Of a stretch of DNA of 64,000 bases, positions 10,962-21,620 are shown in pieces. Numbering within the stretch: position 1 is the stretch's first letter; every line of letters begins with the position of its first letter. A model generated the notes under the pieces. That model was not told the DNA's origin and did no database searches. It saw only the letters and a program-made list of their open reading frames with translations. This DNA is from Mastigamoeba balamuthi (taxonomy: Eukaryota > Evosea > Mastigamoebida > Mastigamoebidae): positions 639,393 through 703,392 of the forward strand of contig CACRSC010000011.1 in the NCBI GenBank assembly GCA_902651635.1, given 5' to 3'. The translations under genes and the position numbers were made by a program.

Positions 10962-12182
10962 ATGGACAACACAATCATCCTGCTCTCGGTCGTGCTGCTC
11001 ATGACCGCAGGCGGGGAGGCCTGCGTGGCCAACACACTCAGCGCGAGGGTCACTTACGCCTCGGCGGTCTGGTCCGTCGACTACAACTGGACGCTATCTG
11101 CGAACGCTGTTCCCTCGGGCTGCTCCGAGATTTCCCGTTGGAACTGGTTCGAGCACTATACGGATGTGTCTGTTGGATACACCGCGGTCTCTGGTGGTGG
11201 CAACATACTGGCTCGGGTGTACCTGTACAGCAACCGTGCAGGCTATCCAGCCATTGTCAATGTCAACGTCGCGGTGGGCCCCTACAATTCCGTATCTTCG
11301 AACTGCACTGTCAGTTAAGGCAGTGTTCGGCCAAGCGCTAACATTATCCCAGTTCCCCTATGCAGTACAGCCGATAACTCTGGCTGTATGCGAGTTCCGT
11401 GTTCTGGTGCCATTCAGTGCCCGTGCAGTAGCAAATCGGCTTTCGGTCAGTGTGGTGCCCGTGGATGCTTCCCTGTGCCCCGTGACAGTGAGCACGCCGA
11501 TTCAGTGGGGCCCTGTGCGATAGAAAGTTTGTCACTTCATGCTGACGTGTAACAGGTGAACCGATGCGCGTACTTGTACGCCGGTGGCAGCTCCCTTCCC
11601 AGGAGAATAGCCACATACTGCCTTGACGGAAGTGGTCCCTACGGCACCCAGGGAGTATTGTCTGCCCGCGAGACTCTCACAAACGATGTCAACTGCGGCC
11701 TCACGACCTCGACACGTGCCTATGTCCTCTACATTCCCGGGTCATCGCCCCTAAGCAGTCTGGCATCGTTCTGTGTTATCAAGACGTGCCAAGGAACTCC
11801 GAGTGATTGCACGTGGAGTGCCGAGGTCTACGCCACGCACCTCGAAGCGTGGCCTGCAGGATACCCGCCGTCAACGCCGTTTTATGGGGACCCTGGAAAG
11901 ACCCTGCTCGACCTCGTCAGGCTCCCCTCGGGCCTCAACTGCCACGCTGATGCCGAGAAGCAGTATGCTGCCGCCATGCTCAATTTTGCCTGGGGAGCAG
12001 CAGCAGGGCAAGACGTTTGGGATGCCTATGCCGCAATTGATAGTTGGCTGTACAACTGGGGAGGAGAGCTTGATTGTGACAGTGCAATCAGGACAGATGT
12101 GAACATACTGACGGAGCTGAACGAAGGGGAGCTCAGGCCTCCGGGAGTCACCTGCAATGCCCTTCCGCCGCAGACTGTGTAG
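10962..12182 (+). CDS. predicted secreted Cys-containing protein, orphan
   Basis: Exons 10962-11309, 11371-11514 and 11556-12182, all phase 0, give 372 residues. The N-terminus (MDNTIILLSVVLLMTAGGEA) is a textbook signal peptide. The mature part contains scattered Cys residues, potential N-glycosylation sites (YNWTLS, SNCT) and aromatic-rich beta-type segments (SRWNWFEHYTDVSVGY). The C-terminal half has a helical region around QYAAAMLNFAWGAAAGQDVWD. I do not recognise a family. Introns are 61 and 41 nt. The second intron is supported because the unspliced frame stops immediately; the first acceptor has a neighbouring alternative AG. Confidence 0.6.
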
Positions 12183-12416
12183 GGATTTTCCAACGTGACT
12201 GTCTGACTAAATGCAAAATTGAACATTGATGCCCAATTCAAAAGAAAACGTTCAGATAGCATTCATACAGACTCAAGCCCTGTGGATTTCCATGACTCAA
12301 GTACAATCTCCGAAAAGCGCCCATTGGATAAATTGGAGCCAATTCATCCAAATGTTGGCAAAGAAGTGCTGGCCCGACGGGTTTCAACACAATTTTCTGC
12401 TATTGTTTGCCGAGTT

Positions 12417-15327
12417 TTACGGGCTGGCGATTTGTGTTGCCTCGGCTAGGAAGGCCTCAAGCTCATCCCCGTATGACGGGTAGCGCGCACGCAGCGCGGA
12501 GTATAGCTCCTTGGCACGTGATGCCTGCGATTCTGCCCTCTGAAGCTCGCGCTCGACGTAGACAGCGCGCTGGTCCATGCGCCCAATGTCCATTGTCGAG
12601 TATCTCTTCACAAGGTTCTGGTAGCGCACGGTCTCCATCGACGAGCGCTGCCTCTGGAACGCCGAAGCCTCAAGCTCCTTGGACAGCTGTGCAGCACGCC
12701 GGTCGTTCTCCGCGTTTGCCTGCTCCGTCCTTGTGAGCTCCGCCTGAACGTTGGACATCTCAACACCGATGGCCGACACGGCTGCGAGCGGCTGTTAAGC
12801 TGGTGCCGACGGACTCAGTGTTTGTGTCGTGTCGTTCGAACCTTCGTCGAGCTGGAGATTCTCGGACTTGAGCTGCTTGGACTGTTTTGCAAGGTCGCCA
12901 ATCATGCGGCGCGCGGCAAAGCGGGCGGTCTCCCCGGTCACCTGCTTGGGGATGGCCTTCTCGACGAGTGCCATGCCTCTGCGCTCAACGACTGTCTCCA
13001 TGTCCTGAATCAGCTGCTCCTTGTACTTCAGCAGACGCTCGAGCTTGGTCTCGAGGTTGTGCACCTCCCGCTTGAGCTCGACCGTCTCTGCGGCGCCCGC
13101 GTTGGGGTCGATGAGCTGCTGCGTCTCGCGCCAGAGCTGGATCTTCTTCTCCCACTGCTGCGACTCGTCCTCGAGCTCGATGATACGCTCGGACAGCGTC
13201 GCTTTATCGGCTACCTCCTCGTCTATCTGCCCCTCGAGCGAGCGCATCTCTGTCTGCAGGTCTTGTAGCTGCGTGCGCGCCTCGCTCATCAGCGCCGCGT
13301 TGTCGGCTGAGAGTGCGCTCTTCTTGGCGACGTTCTTGCTGATGAGCGTGTTGAGGCGCTCCATGTCTCGCATGAGCCGCTCGATCGTCTTGGCGATGGC
13401 CGTCGACTCGCGGACCTCCTTATCGTAGGCATCGCGCAGGCGCAGCTGCTTCTGGACGAGGATCATGTGCTTGCTCGACAAGTCGCGAATCGCATCGCTG
13501 AGCTCGTACGTCTCCTTGTTGAGCTGCACGAGCTCTGTCTGAGCGCGGAGCCAGAAGCCCTCGACCTCGGCGCACTGCCGCTGCTTGAGTGCGATCTCGT
13601 TGCTCAGGTTGTGCACCGTCGCGTCGAGCGACCCCGTGTTGTCGTCCTGCGTTTTGCTCAGCAGCTGCTCGAGCCGCCTGTTGAGCCTGTCGACCTCGCT
13701 CTGCTTGCGCTCGATCTCATCGAGGTGCCTCCCGATCTCCTGCTCGTACTTGCCGATCAGCTCCTCCTTGCTGTGCAGGTCTGCCACCGCCGCCTGCAGC
13801 GTCTGCTCGAGCTGCGAGGCCCTCGCCTTGCTGTTGAGAATCTCGACGCGGGTGTGCGCCAGCTGGTTCTGCAGCTTGGCCCCCTGCACGATCTTCTCCT
13901 GCATCTGCTCGGCTATCTTCTTGGCGTTGTTCTCGCTGTAGGCGGCCGTCTTCTCGTGCGTCTTCTGCGACTGCAGCGTCTCGAGCACGCGCTCGTCAAC
14001 CTCGACGCTCTGCGCGATGATGCGGTCCGCGTCCTTCTGCAGCGTCGCCGCGTGCGCCAGCGACTGCGCCGTCTGCTTCTCCAGCGACGGCAGCTGCGCC
14101 TCGAGCGCCTCGAGCGCGTGCTGTAGCTTCGACAGCTCGTGGGCCACCCGCTCGCGCTCGGCCTCGTTCTCCGAGATGCGCTTGTCGAGGTACGCCTCCT
14201 CGCTCTTCACTTTGTTCAGCGTCCCCGTGATGCGCTCGTGCAGCTCCTGCTCGGCCTTCTCGCGCTGCCGGAAGCCCGCTATCTCGTTCTCGGCCGAGGC
14301 GAGGGCCGCCTGGCGCTGGCGGACCTGCTCCTCCTGCTGCGAGACGGCGTCGTTGAGCCTGCTGAGAGCCGCGAGGCCCGTCTTCCACTCGCTCATGCGC
14401 TGGCGCTTCTGGAAGCCGATTGCGTCGAGTTCGGCCGTGGCCTCGGCGAGCAGCTGCGACATCGAGTGCGACGAGGACTGCTGCGACTCGGCCTGGCTCG
14501 CCAGCTGGCCGCTGCGGTCCTGCAGGGCCTTGAGCTCCTCGGTCATGCGGTCGACCAGCAGGTCCTGCTGCATCTTCTTGCGGGCTCGCTCGCGGGCCTC
14601 CTCGGTGGCCTTGGAGGCCGCACGCTCCTTGGCCTGCGCCGCGTCCTCGGCCTCGCGCGCGTGCTGCTCGAGGAGCCTCAGGTCGGCGTTGAGGCGGTTC
14701 AGCTCAGTGAGCTGCGAGTCCACTGAAAGGGAAGAGTTAATATCCAGTTCCGAATCAGGACAGATATTCCAGGATTTCAAATGTGTGGCGCAATCGTACG
14801 CTCGTTGGTCTTCGAGATTTTGGAGCCCTCGGCCTGCTTCACGAGGTCGCGGACCTGGTTGACCATGGCCTCGACCTCTTCCCTGCAAGAGGATAATCAA
14901 GATTCAGAATTGGGACTCCAGATCTCCTTGATGAGAATCTCGGAATCTGACCTGCGCTTGGAGTTCTCCTTGAGGCTCTCGTCTGCGACAGCGCTGGAGT
15001 TGTAGACCTTGGCGAGGCTCTGCTGCAGCGTGAACAGCCTCCCGCCGAGGTCCTCCTTGGCCTTGACGGCGCCCTTGAGCAGTATGTCGTGCTCCTTGAG
15101 CTTGGCCTCGATGTTCGCGTGCGCTGTCTGCAGCTGCCTCTCGAGGGCCAGCTGGACCCTGGCCAGCAGGGGCTGTTGCTCCACCGGGTGGCAGGTGGGG
15201 TGCCGTCAGCCCCGGGAGGCGCGCGACTGCGGGGAAGCGGTGGGGGGCGGTGGACCGAGTCGGGGTCCAGGATGGCGGCTGTGCCCAGGTTCTTCGTCAA
15301 CACGGCGGCCACATCGTCCTCAGCCAT
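12417..15327 (-). CDS. CCDC40: CCDC40/FAP172-type axonemal ruler protein
   Basis: Five exons (15327-15256, 15178-14952, 14882-14800, 14722-12842, 12781-12417) close in phase to 875 residues, almost entirely coiled coil. CCDC40 with CCDC39 forms the 96-nm ruler that spaces inner dynein arms and the dynein regulatory complex along cilia. Matches to the CCDC40 family include the start of the conserved region (ILDPDSQQPLLARVQLAL), DLLVDRMTEELKALQ, EIDAIGFQKRQRMSEW-like EL..IGFQKRQRMSEWKTGL, GFWLRAQTELVQLNKE, WEKKIQLWRETQQ and the C-terminal ALRARYPSYGDELEAFL. The N-terminus is much shorter than in vertebrates, which carry a long acidic extension. It predicts a motile flagellum with inner arms. 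Confidence 0.85.
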
Positions 15328-15657
15328 CTTTGCTTGCGCGGAAGGAGCTCTATTAATAGGCAGTCGTGGCAGATACGTGCCGCTGATTTCATCAGGGGAT
15401 ATTTCAGAGCTGAGATTCTCGTCGTGGATTTTGCATAATCTGGAATCAGGCAGAGTGCAGAAAAATGTCCCCACACCAGTTGCTGGGTTATCGTTGTCGT
15501 AGATACCCTGCAGGCAATATGGTGGGTTGTTGCAACACGCTTAGTCACACACAAACCGAAGTTACAGAAGTTAAAGCACGACTCCCCAGCTCTGTTTTGC
15601 TGTACGATCAAGCGGAGAAAATTCACATTATGGTTTCCCAGTCCGTTTTCGCGTGTT
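15328..15657. other. intergenic region upstream of CCDC40
   Basis: 330 bases. Contains CTGAGATTCTC at 15410-15420 next to GATATTT, about 75-95 bases upstream of the CCDC40 start, and no gene. Confidence 0.45.
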
Positions 15658-17519
15658 TCAAACAGCGTACTGCTGCTGCTGCTGCTGCTGGTACGTCGGT
15701 GCCGGCGGCGCAGAGGGCGTGTAGTCGGGCTCCGGCAGCGGCACCGACACGTACGCCTGTGCAGGCGCGGGCGCCGTCGCATAGGCCGCAGGCGCAGGCG
15801 CAGGAACAGCAACCGCAACCGCCGCGACAGCGGGCTGCTCGTCGAGGCGCGGGTACAGCTGCGGCTGGTACTCGGCCCCGCCCGCAGGGGCGGGCTCTGC
15901 GTGCGGCGGCGACGGCGCGGGCTCGGCGTAGTGCTCGGCCGAGCAGCACGAGACGGGCTCCGACTGCAGAGGCGCGGCCCCCGCAGAGCCCGTCGCGTAC
16001 GGCGAGCCCGGGGTGGCAGCCGAGGCCGACGAGGCCGAGCCCGGGCGCGCCAGCGCGGTCTCAGAGGCCGAGGCGCGCGGGACGTGGTACGAGACGCTGA
16101 GCGACGACACGCGCGGGTCGGCGACCGACGGCGACGACGAGAGCTCGCGCGGGACGGCGTTGCCCGACCACGAGCCGCGGCGCTGCGTGGACGACGCCGC
16201 GTCCTCCTCGAGCACCTCGTCGTACGTCGGCGGCAGCTCCGGGTACGCCAGCGGCGGCGCCTGCGCCACAGCGACCGGCGGCGCGGGCGCGGGCGCCGAC
16301 GAGGACGAGGGGGCCGACTGGTAGACGGGGGCCGTGGCCGGGGAAGGGCGCGCGTAGCGGATGGTGCCGATGACGAACGAGGCCTCGTTGCGCATGACGC
16401 GGCGCTTGCGCGTGAAGACGTCGAGGGCGAAGTGGTACGAGACGCCGATGTACTCGGAGCCGATCGACGGCGGGACGACGGGCAGCTGCACGGGGACGTT
16501 GAGCGAGACCGTCTGCCCCGCGTAGAGGTGCTGCTGCAGGACCTGGCTGCTGATCAGCGTCTTCTCCTCCAGCCTGCTGCTGCCCCTCCACTTGAACACC
16601 GACCGCTGCAGAACACTCACCTGCGCCCTCTCGATCCGCTTTTTCCTGTGCGCACGCACCGGCACCGTCAGAGCGGCGGCCGCCAGGCCAAGGCGCCGGC
16701 GGGGCAAGGATGGGGGCGGCGTGCTTGGAGTTGTTGATGATCTCGACGAGGAGGGGGACGGTGTCGCCGGGGTAGTAGGAGCCGCGCGGCGCGGAGACGG
16801 CGCTGGAGATGGTGCCGCCGTTCATGATCTTCCACCCGATCTTCTTCTGCGCCTGCTGGCGTATGGCCCCCGCCCACTGCGGCGAGTCCGCGTCGACCAC
16901 CGGCACCACCGCCACCGCCAGCCAGCACTGGGCACGCGCCGCGGGCGGCGCGAGGGCTGAGCTCGAGAGAACGCCCGGCGGGAGGCCACGCGCACCTTGT
17001 GGTCACTGAAGACCTGGCGCTGCACTGTGGCGCGCAGGAAGTAGCGCACAGAGCCGAACGACCCGTCGAAGGACGCGGGCAGCCACGTGGGCATGCCCGA
17101 CGTCGCGATGCTGAAGGGGAACGCGTGGTCGCCCGCCGCCAGCTTGCGCGAGGAGCCGTCCTCGGCCCAGAGCGGCGACTGCGTGCCCACCGACGCCAGC
17201 TGCACGCGGTGCGAGCTCAGCGACCGCGTGACCTCGTTCGACCGCGCCCCCAGGTTCACCCGGACCTCCGCGATCAGCTCGATCACAATGGCCTTGGCCT
17301 GCGCGGCGACGCACGCCAGCGGGCGCGCAGCCACCGCTGGTTCGTCAGCAAAAAGATGCAGAGAGATTAAAAAAAGAAGAGAGCGGTGCGAACTTTCTTG
17401 CTGGCGACGAGGCAGAGGTGGACGCGGCCCTCGATGGGCTGCCCGAGGTAGTAGGTGCGCGTGGGGTTGTTGACCTCGATCGAGAACGAGGCGGGCTTCT
17501 TGTCCATCGCGCTCAGCAT
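15658..17519 (-). CDS. arrestin-domain protein with PPxY motif
   Basis: Four exons: 17519-17394, 17298-16996, 16927-16725 and 16645-15658, closing in phase to 539 residues. The N-arrestin lobe runs from FSIEVNNPTRTYYLGQPIEG through VIELIAEVRVNLG and ends at SVRYFLRATVQRQVF; the C-arrestin lobe includes SYYPGDTVPLLVEIINNSK and continues RIERAQVSVLQRSVFKW. The tail is low complexity (Ala/Pro/Ser) and carries ELPPTYDEV, a PPxY ligand for NEDD4-type ubiquitin ligase WW domains, and ends in a short poly-Gln. Alpha-arrestins of this type recruit such ligases to membrane cargo. The third intron fits only as a GC-AG intron, which yields the family-like NNSKKKRIERAQ junction. Confidence 0.8.
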
Positions 17520-18448
17520 GGTGACTCCACTATCGTTTGTGGAACAAAGAAAGCCGAAATAGATTGAACTCGGGTGCAGGGGGAGATGAGAGGGAATGAC
17601 GCGCTCGCGTGTGTGCGGTGTGACGGAAAAAACGGAAGACGCTAGCACATAACGAGGACCCGCAGGGCCTTCGTTGCAGATTCGGTTTGTGCGGTGGTGC
17701 GGTGGTGCGGAAAGAATAGTATGAAACACGTGTTTGGTGCGGATCGGATCGGCACTGATATTTGGTCCACTTTTCATTTCTGAGGCTGCAAGACGGCTGA
17801 CATTCCCAAAAAAGGCTCGTAACTGGATCGCAAAACCTGGCATCCCCTTACCGCGGACCTTCCACAGCGGCACAGGACAGTTAGTCCACAGACTGACTCG
17901 CATAATCTCTTCCGTCCGGCAGTTCAATAAGGACACCTGCCATAAACGAATCAGCACTTTACATGGGCTGACTTGGGCAATTTAGCGGACAATCTGGTGG
18001 ATTGGTGGATGAATTCACGCGGAACCCACCAGCACGAATTCACAAGAATTGTTGAGTTTACATTGCATCTTCCACATTCCACAAGTGTGTCAACCGATAC
18101 TCTCAACCCATACACCGTTCTTTTCAACAAAACCAGCCACAATCACTTGATCGCGCATACCTTAGCTATGGATGCGAGTAATGATGTGGAGGAATTGCAC
18201 AAGACAAGCCACGACGGGATGTAAAGCAGTTCCAAATGCCTCTGAGAGGGAGGAAACGATGGCGTTGTTGGCATCTCAGGAGAGATCCCACTACGTCGGG
18301 TGTACTGCATCCACCACTGCAACGCCATCAACATAGCCACTCGCTGCTGGCCTGCACCAGAACCTGGCCCCCTTCTGCGCACTGCCGTCCTCTGCGCACT
18401 CCACCAGCGCCACCACCGTCCCCCTTCTCATCCGTCCCACCCACAGTG
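17520..18448. other. intergenic region, no supported gene
   Basis: About 930 bases between the arrestin gene start and a small hypothetical ORF. GC content is lower than in the genes, and open frames show no codon bias or known domains. I see no RNA gene. Confidence 0.5.
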
Positions 18449-18892
18449 TTAGTTGACAGGCCGCCCCCCTCCCTCGCCTCGCTCACGCCGAGAGCAGCGA
18501 GCGAACCAGGGCTCCACGCAGGTCTTGCGGGCACGAGCCAGCACTCCCGACGGCAGCCGCACGTAGACCCCGAACGCCGCCTGGCCCTCCCCAGCAGACC
18601 ACGGGGCGGGCGCAGCTGCAGCAGCGAGACCAGCGCCCGGCACGCAGCCGCAGCCGCAGCTGCAGCCGCAGGGGCACGGGCCGCGTGCCATGGCGCAGTC
18701 GGGGAGGCCAGCGCGGCAGTCCAGGCGGCGCTGCTTCGGGGGCGGCTCCACCCACGCGGATCCGCACCGCTTGCGGTCTCGCGGCGGCGGAGGGCAGTCG
18801 ATCTCGGAGCCGTACAGGTATGTCTGGGGGCGGTGCGTGAGGGCCCGCCGAGGGCGTGGGACACGCACGGAGTCGCTTGTGGTGAGGGCCAT
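18449..18892 (-). CDS. hypothetical Cys/Pro-rich small protein
   Basis: A single open frame of 147 residues with ATG at 18892 and strongly GC-rich third positions like real genes nearby. It contains SEIDCPPPPRDRKRCGSAW, VEPPPKQRRLDC and a dense Cys cluster (CPCGCSCGCGCVPG). No family is recognised. The last 20 residues are Arg/Gly-rich and could be intron or trailing sequence. It may be spurious, but the clean start and codon use favour a gene. Confidence 0.35.
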   Translation of the reverse strand: MALTTSDSVRVPRPRRALTHRPQTYLYGSEIDCPPPPRDRKRCGSAWVEPPPKQRRLDCRAGLPDCAMARGPCPCGCSCGCGCVPGAGLAAAAAPAPWSAGEGQAAFGVYVRLPSGVLARARKTCVEPWFARCSRRERGEGGGRPVN

Positions 18893-19087
18893 TTTCTGGG
18901 CAGGAAAAGAGTGGAATGAGCCCAGATTTTGCGGTCAGATACCACTCGTATCTCAAAACAAAGCAGAGAATCGGAACAGCCGGAGGCAGCGTGTTGCTTC
19001 AATCCCGCTCTACCTCTGCGGATAGAAGGGCGGCTGTGGCGTCCGATAGCTGCTTCAGCTCGAGCAGCACTTAGTTTTCCCGGTTGG

Positions 19088-20839
19088 TCAGTGAAATGGA
19101 GGGGAAATTTGTGGCATACAGTCGACGGTTCTGGTGCTCGTGGATCTCGAAGTGCGCTGCTGCTGCTCCCTCTTGCTCGACTTGAGTGCCTGGTTTTCTG
19201 CTTGCAACGCGGCCACTTCCCTCTCGAGGGCCTGAACATCGCGGCTGGCTTCCTGGCGGTCTCTTCGCTTGGATGGTTCTGCCGGGGCAGGTCAGTCAGC
19301 CGACACGACTAGTACAGCGACAAGTGCCTGATGATGTCTCGAGGTCTCTCCTCTGCATTTCCTGCTCGTCTGACTTGCGCCGGAGCACCTCCAGCTCCTC
19401 TCGCAGATCTGCATGCGCGAAGGCTCAGGAACCAGCTGGATTGTGCTCCAAGGAGAGGCTCGCCTCTGACGGTCTGCTCCGATATCCTCGCAGGTGCTTC
19501 GCGGAGGGACAGAATCTCTCCGCGTGCTGCCATGAGATCCTTCTCTAGCGACTGCACTCGCTTTCTGAGCTCCTCGCTCAAAGCCTCCGCCTGCTGCAGC
19601 CTACAACCGGTGTTGGGAGTTAAGGGTCCGGTTGAAGAGCGGCCTCGGTACCTGTACGAGGCATCCGCACTAATGTTGGCTGCCTGTGTTGCCTTGACCC
19701 TGAGGAGGCCAGCTGCTTCTGAATGCCAGTCGTCAGAAAACGGCCAATGGGCAGCAGTGCAATTCTCGGCTTGCCCGCGGCGATAAGGAGTCGGTTCTGG
19801 GCAAGAGAGACTCGGCCCTGAAGCGAGGCAAGCCTGCGCTCCCCTTCTTCCAGCCTCGCAAAGGAGTCCGCGGCTGACCGAGCAAACCGGCGTGCACAGC
19901 GAGAGAGGGCGGCATAGCCCCGCTCGCGGACGTTCCTCGTCGCCTCGAGGGCCTCCGACGCCGCAGCAGCGCACTCCTTGGCCGACAGGAGCTCCCTCTC
20001 GGCCGCTTCCCTCTGCGCGAGATCGCTCAGCGGGCGGACGTTGCAGCAGTAGCAACAAAGTGCAGCAGGGAAGGGATGGCAGGACAACTAACAGATCGGC
20101 GCTCCATCTCAAGCACGGGCTGCACAGCCTCCAGCTTGCTCTCGAGGATCCTGCCGGCGTCCAGAGCGTTAGCGAGCTCGCCCCTCTAGTGGCAGAGCGA
20201 GCGATCATGGGGGAAGGGCCGTCAGTCGCAGGGGGTGCTCAGCACAGCAGCGCAACGTGCGAGTTGAGCGATCTGGGCGTCGCGCTCTGCCAGGTCCCGC
20301 TTGGTGGCGATAGCCTGCGCCTCGCGCTGGACGACGAGGGCGAACACCTCGCGCCTCCACCTGCCTATCGCGCTCGCCTCGGCCTCGCCGACGCCCCCGG
20401 CCCTGCGCATCTGCTCCTCCTGCAGCGCCACGACGCGCTGCAGCCCCTCGACCCTCGCGCTCAGCAGCTCCACGGTCCTCCTGTCGGCCTCCGGTGCCAC
20501 CGCCGCTGCTGCCGCCCCCTTGGCGCCGACGTCGCCGCCGCCGCTGCCCTGGCGCACCGCAGACGACGCGAGAACGGCCTCGAGCTTCTGCCGGGCGTCG
20601 CGCTCGCGCGATAGCTGGCGGCGAGTCTCGGTGAGCTCGGCGTCGAGCTCGGCCTCTCGCGGAGAGCGGGCGGCGCTGGTGCTGGCGGCGGCAGCGGCGG
20701 GCGGGGGGGACGGGGACGGGGACGGGCTGCCGACGGGGGGGAGAAGAATGTCGTCCGATCTCTCCCACCACGAGCTGCTCTCGCCGTCGCTCTCCGCGTC
20801 GGCTGCGCAGTGCTGGGGTGGCGCGCCGACCCGCGACAT
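19088..20839 (-). CDS. multi-exon coiled-coil protein, orphan
   Basis: Exons recognised by coiled-coil content and junctions: 20839-20246, 20185-20093, then about 20012-19750, 19725-19660, 19610-19480, 19400-19320 and a terminal exon ending at the stop at 19088. The first three junctions close in phase; later ones are approximate and would need introns as short as 23-31 nt. After a Ser/Pro/acidic N-terminus, heptad-rich segments follow: AELDAELTETRRQLSRERDA, KLEAVQPVLEMERRS, EAAERELLSAKECAAAAS, LREELEVLRRKSDEQEMQ and EREVAALQAENQALKSSK. No other domain is seen; a cytoskeletal or scaffold role is a guess. A 43-codon ORF at 21066-20935 (MAPAEAMDSVSEWEKHAIKS) could supply an upstream first exon. 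Confidence 0.5.
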
Positions 20840-21101
20840 AACGCCGTCCTGATCTGAGAGCTGCTGGAAACACGATTCACAACGCAAGGCAAGGCAAATC
20901 TCTCTTCTGTTGCGTGTCTGCGTTCGTGTGGGACTCAGGTTCTCCGGATCTTGGCGGCTGGGGCTTCGTCGATAGGCGCGCTTGACATCCGCCTCTTGGG
21001 CGCCGAGGACTTGATTGCGTGCTTTTCCCACTCGGAGACACTATCCATCGCCTCTGCGGGCGCCATCGAACCCACCGCACCGGCGCTGGCTTAAACGTGG
21101 T

Positions 21102-21356
21102 TCAGGACGGCGATACGAGTTGAGTTCCGAGGTTGAATTTCAACACATCACAGACGTCGGGGGTGATCAAGCTGAGCACCTTGAGGGTCTTGAACTGCGG
21201 GCGGAGATACTGAGGGTCCGCCTCATTGAGCGACTCGCGCACCCCGTTTTCAACAAGGATGAAGGCAGTATTGGGAATGCTCTCCGAAGGAAGACCAGCT
21301 TCTGCAAGCCACTTGCTCACCGTCCGCATTGGCGTCTCCTCGCCAGAGGGCTCCAT
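21102..21356 (-). CDS. small hypothetical protein, 84 residues
   Basis: A compact open frame with ATG at 21356: MEPSGEETPMRTVSKWLAEA, then GLPSESIPNTAFILVENGVR and a hydrophobic C-terminal part (TLKVLSLITPDVCDVLKFNL). No signal peptide, membrane helix or known motif. Sequence complexity is protein-like and no introns are needed. It lies between the kinase 3' end and the coiled-coil gene, all on the minus strand. Function unknown. Confidence 0.45.
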   Translation of the reverse strand: MEPSGEETPMRTVSKWLAEAGLPSESIPNTAFILVENGVRESLNEADPQYLRPQFKTLKVLSLITPDVCDVLKFNLGTQLVSPS

Positions 21357-21620
21357 TGCGCGAGGTCAATTGAAAGACAGGCTGCTTTGATCTCTTGAAT
21401 TTTACCCCGTGAAATCTTGTGTGTTCCAGAATCGGCCCACCCTTTCTGCTCCCTGGCCTGGGATTTACCTGCTGAAAATACCACAAATAATCACGCATGA
21501 CGCGGATGAAGGTGCGAGCAGGAATAAGAGCAGAATTACGTGAAAACAAAGTCGTTTGCTCATTGATTGCATGCAGTGACGCAAGACTGGGAGATGCTTC
21601 TGGGTTGTCCACGAAGTAAA

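Noticed and set aside
12822-14862. Leu-rich and Ser/Cys-rich plus-strand frames opposite CCDC40
   Set aside because: They are the complement of coiled-coil codons (CTC/GAG, CAG/CTG) and have no independent features.
16646-16724. A 20-nt GT-AG intron in the arrestin gene (GTGCCGGTGC...ACAG)
   Set aside because: Too short and leaves an Ala/Pro-rich insertion inside a conserved strand; the GC-AG alternative restores the family sequence.
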